A stretch of DNA of 7,395 nt, from positions 1 through 7,395 of the forward strand of contig CAIOOC010000163.1 of the NCBI GenBank assembly GCA_903859795.1, given 5' to 3'. Made by a program: the position numbers and the translations under genes. Below the pieces are notes generated by a model. It searched no databases. It had not been told where the DNA came from and saw only the letters and a program-made list of their open reading frames with translations. Within the stretch, counting starts at the first letter, position 1. Each line of letters begins with the position of its first letter. This stretch comes from an uncultured Bacteroidia bacterium (GTDB lineage: Bacteria; Bacteroidota; Bacteroidia; Bacteroidales; Prolixibacteraceae). Shown here piece after piece: positions 6,318-7,395 of this stretch.

Positions 6318-7395
6318 ATGATTATCAGGGAGATTATAACCTATCTTGAATCTGTCGCTCCACCGGCTTATCAGGAATCGTACGACAATGCAGGATTGAT
6401 CATTGGTGATCAGGAAATGAATATAACCTCTGCTCTGATTACCCTTGACGTTACGGAAGCGGTAATTGACGAAGCAATTGAAGCTGGTTGTGAACTGATT
6501 ATCGCGCATCATCCCATCCTGTTTAAAGGGATCAAAAGGCTTAACGGCAATACATATGTCGAACGGTGCATAATCAAGGCAATAAAAAACGATATCGCGA
6601 TATATGCTGCGCATACCAACCTCGACAGTATCACGGGAGGTGTTAACACCAAGATCTGCGAAAAGATCGGGTTGACAAACCTAAGTATCCTGGCTCCTGC
6701 CAGGGATCAACTGCTTAAACTTGTCACTTTTGTGCCGGATGATCATCTGGACAAAGTTCGTGAGGCCCTTTTTAATGCCGGGGCAGGCGCAATCGGAAAT
6801 TACGACAAATGCAGCTTTGGTACCTCAGGAACGGGAACATTCAGAGGCGGGGAAGATTCAAATCCTTATGTTGGAGAAGTTGGGAAACTTCACTTTGAGA
6901 ATGAAACCAGGCTCGAAACGATAATTCCAAGACATTTGAAGTATAATGTATTGAGCTGTCTTCTCAAGATTCATCCCTATGAGGAAGTTGCCTATGACAT
7001 TTACCCATTGGAAAATACATTACAACAAGTTGGCGCGGGGATGATTGGTGAACTTCCGGGAGCTGAGCATGAGATTGATTTCCTGTCCCGGTTACTCCAG
7101 ATCTTTGGATGTAAGAGCATACGGCACACCTATTTACTTGGGAAAACTGTCAAAAAAGTAGCTGTTTGTGGTGGCTCCGGGAGTTTTCTCCTTTCTGACG
7201 CCATTCGTGCAGGGGCAGATATCTTTGTCACTGCAGATATGAAGTATCATGAGTTTTTTGATGCTGAGGAGAAAATCGTTATCGCTGATATCGGACATTA
7301 TGAAAGCGAACAATTCACCAAGGAGCTTTTTTATGAAATACTTATAAAAAAATTTCCTAACTTTGCACTCCGTTTATCGGAAGTAAAAACAAACC
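6318..7395 (+). CDS. NIF3-like dinuclear metal center protein (cut at right edge)
   Basis: From ATG at 6318, 359 codons are visible and the frame is still open at the edge. Family members usually end a few residues after the SEVKTN seen here, so almost all of it is present. NIF3/YbgI/YqfO proteins form hexameric toroids with two metal ions per subunit; their true reaction is unsettled, and the old label GTP cyclohydrolase I type 2 is doubtful. Metal-site residues are intact: H64 and H65 (AHHP), D103 (HTNLD), H327 and E331 (GHYESE). Between the two halves, at about 130-235, sits the PII/CutA-like insert of the long YqfO-type members, with KIHPYEEVAYD (217-227). GGSGSFL (285-291) and TADMKYHE (305-312) are further family blocks. 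It is probably cotranscribed with the MerR-like gene 11 bp upstream. No Shine-Dalgarno is evident. Confidence 0.94.
   Translation, partial: MIIREIITYLESVAPPAYQESYDNAGLIIGDQEMNITSALITLDVTEAVIDEAIEAGCELIIAHHPILFKGIKRLNGNTYVERCIIKAIKNDIAIYAAHTNLDSITGGVNTKICEKIGLTNLSILAPARDQLLKLVTFVPDDHLDKVREALFNAGAGAIGNYDKCSFGTSGTGTFRGGEDSNPYVGEVGKLHFENETRLETIIPRHLKYNVLSCLLKIHPYEEVAYDIYPLENTLQQVGAGMIGELPGAEHEIDFLSRLLQIFGCKSIRHTYLLGKTVKKVAVCGGSGSFLLSDAIRAGADIFVTADMKYHEFFDAEEKIVIADIGHYESEQFTKELFYEILIKKFPNFALRLSEVKTN

Noticed and set aside
6276..6614. Minus-strand open frame of 112 codons across the MerR/NIF3 junction.
   Set aside because: It is antisense to the well-conserved N-terminal half of NIF3, including the AHHP metal motif, with no start signal or domain of its own.

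Overview
The window looks like chromosomal housekeeping DNA from a member of the Bacteroidota, probably a Bacteroidales- or Marinilabiliales-like anaerobe or facultative bacterium. Four things point there: the style of the proteins (Bacteroidota-type AlaS, M23 peptidase, short MerR and long NIF3), a fused ResB/CcsB-type cytochrome c maturation protein, the absence of convincing Shine-Dalgarno sequences, and a near-perfect Bacteroidota promoter (TTTG, 19 bp, TAATTTTG). The phylum is well supported; anything finer is a guess.

Left half, minus strand. Bases 1-1999 hold the first 666 codons of a large ccsBA-type gene: a ResB/CcsB domain, then a signal-peptide-like helix and the start of a periplasmic linker. 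It runs off the left edge, so the CcsA part is not visible. A 185-bp gap follows (2000-2184). It contains paired palindromic GC-rich blocks that resemble a decayed REP-like element and end in a T-run on the minus strand. Bases 2185-4812 hold a complete alaS with intact aminoacylation, editing and C-Ala domains.

Centre. The 177-bp gap at 4813-4989 separates alaS from a divergent plus-strand cluster. It carries back-to-back promoters whose -7 boxes are the two arms of a perfect 9-bp inverted repeat. The alaS side has a leader of about 110 nt with small inverted repeats.

Right half, plus strand. Three genes are packed with gaps of 11-12 bp and are probably one transcript: a membrane-anchored M23 (LytM-type) peptidase, a short MerR-like DNA-binding protein with a GTG start, and a NIF3-family dinuclear metal protein that the right edge cuts just before its end.

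Together the genes cover translation (AlaS), cell-wall remodelling (M23), cytochrome c maturation (CcsBA) and two conserved proteins of uncertain role (MerR-like, NIF3). I see no phage, transposase, CRISPR, toxin-antitoxin or other defence-type genes, and no RNA genes. I do not think the window contains an undescribed multi-gene system. The items most worth a second look are the shared divergent promoter palindrome, the repeat-like element before ccsBA, and the internal signal-peptide-like segment at the ccsBA fusion joint.
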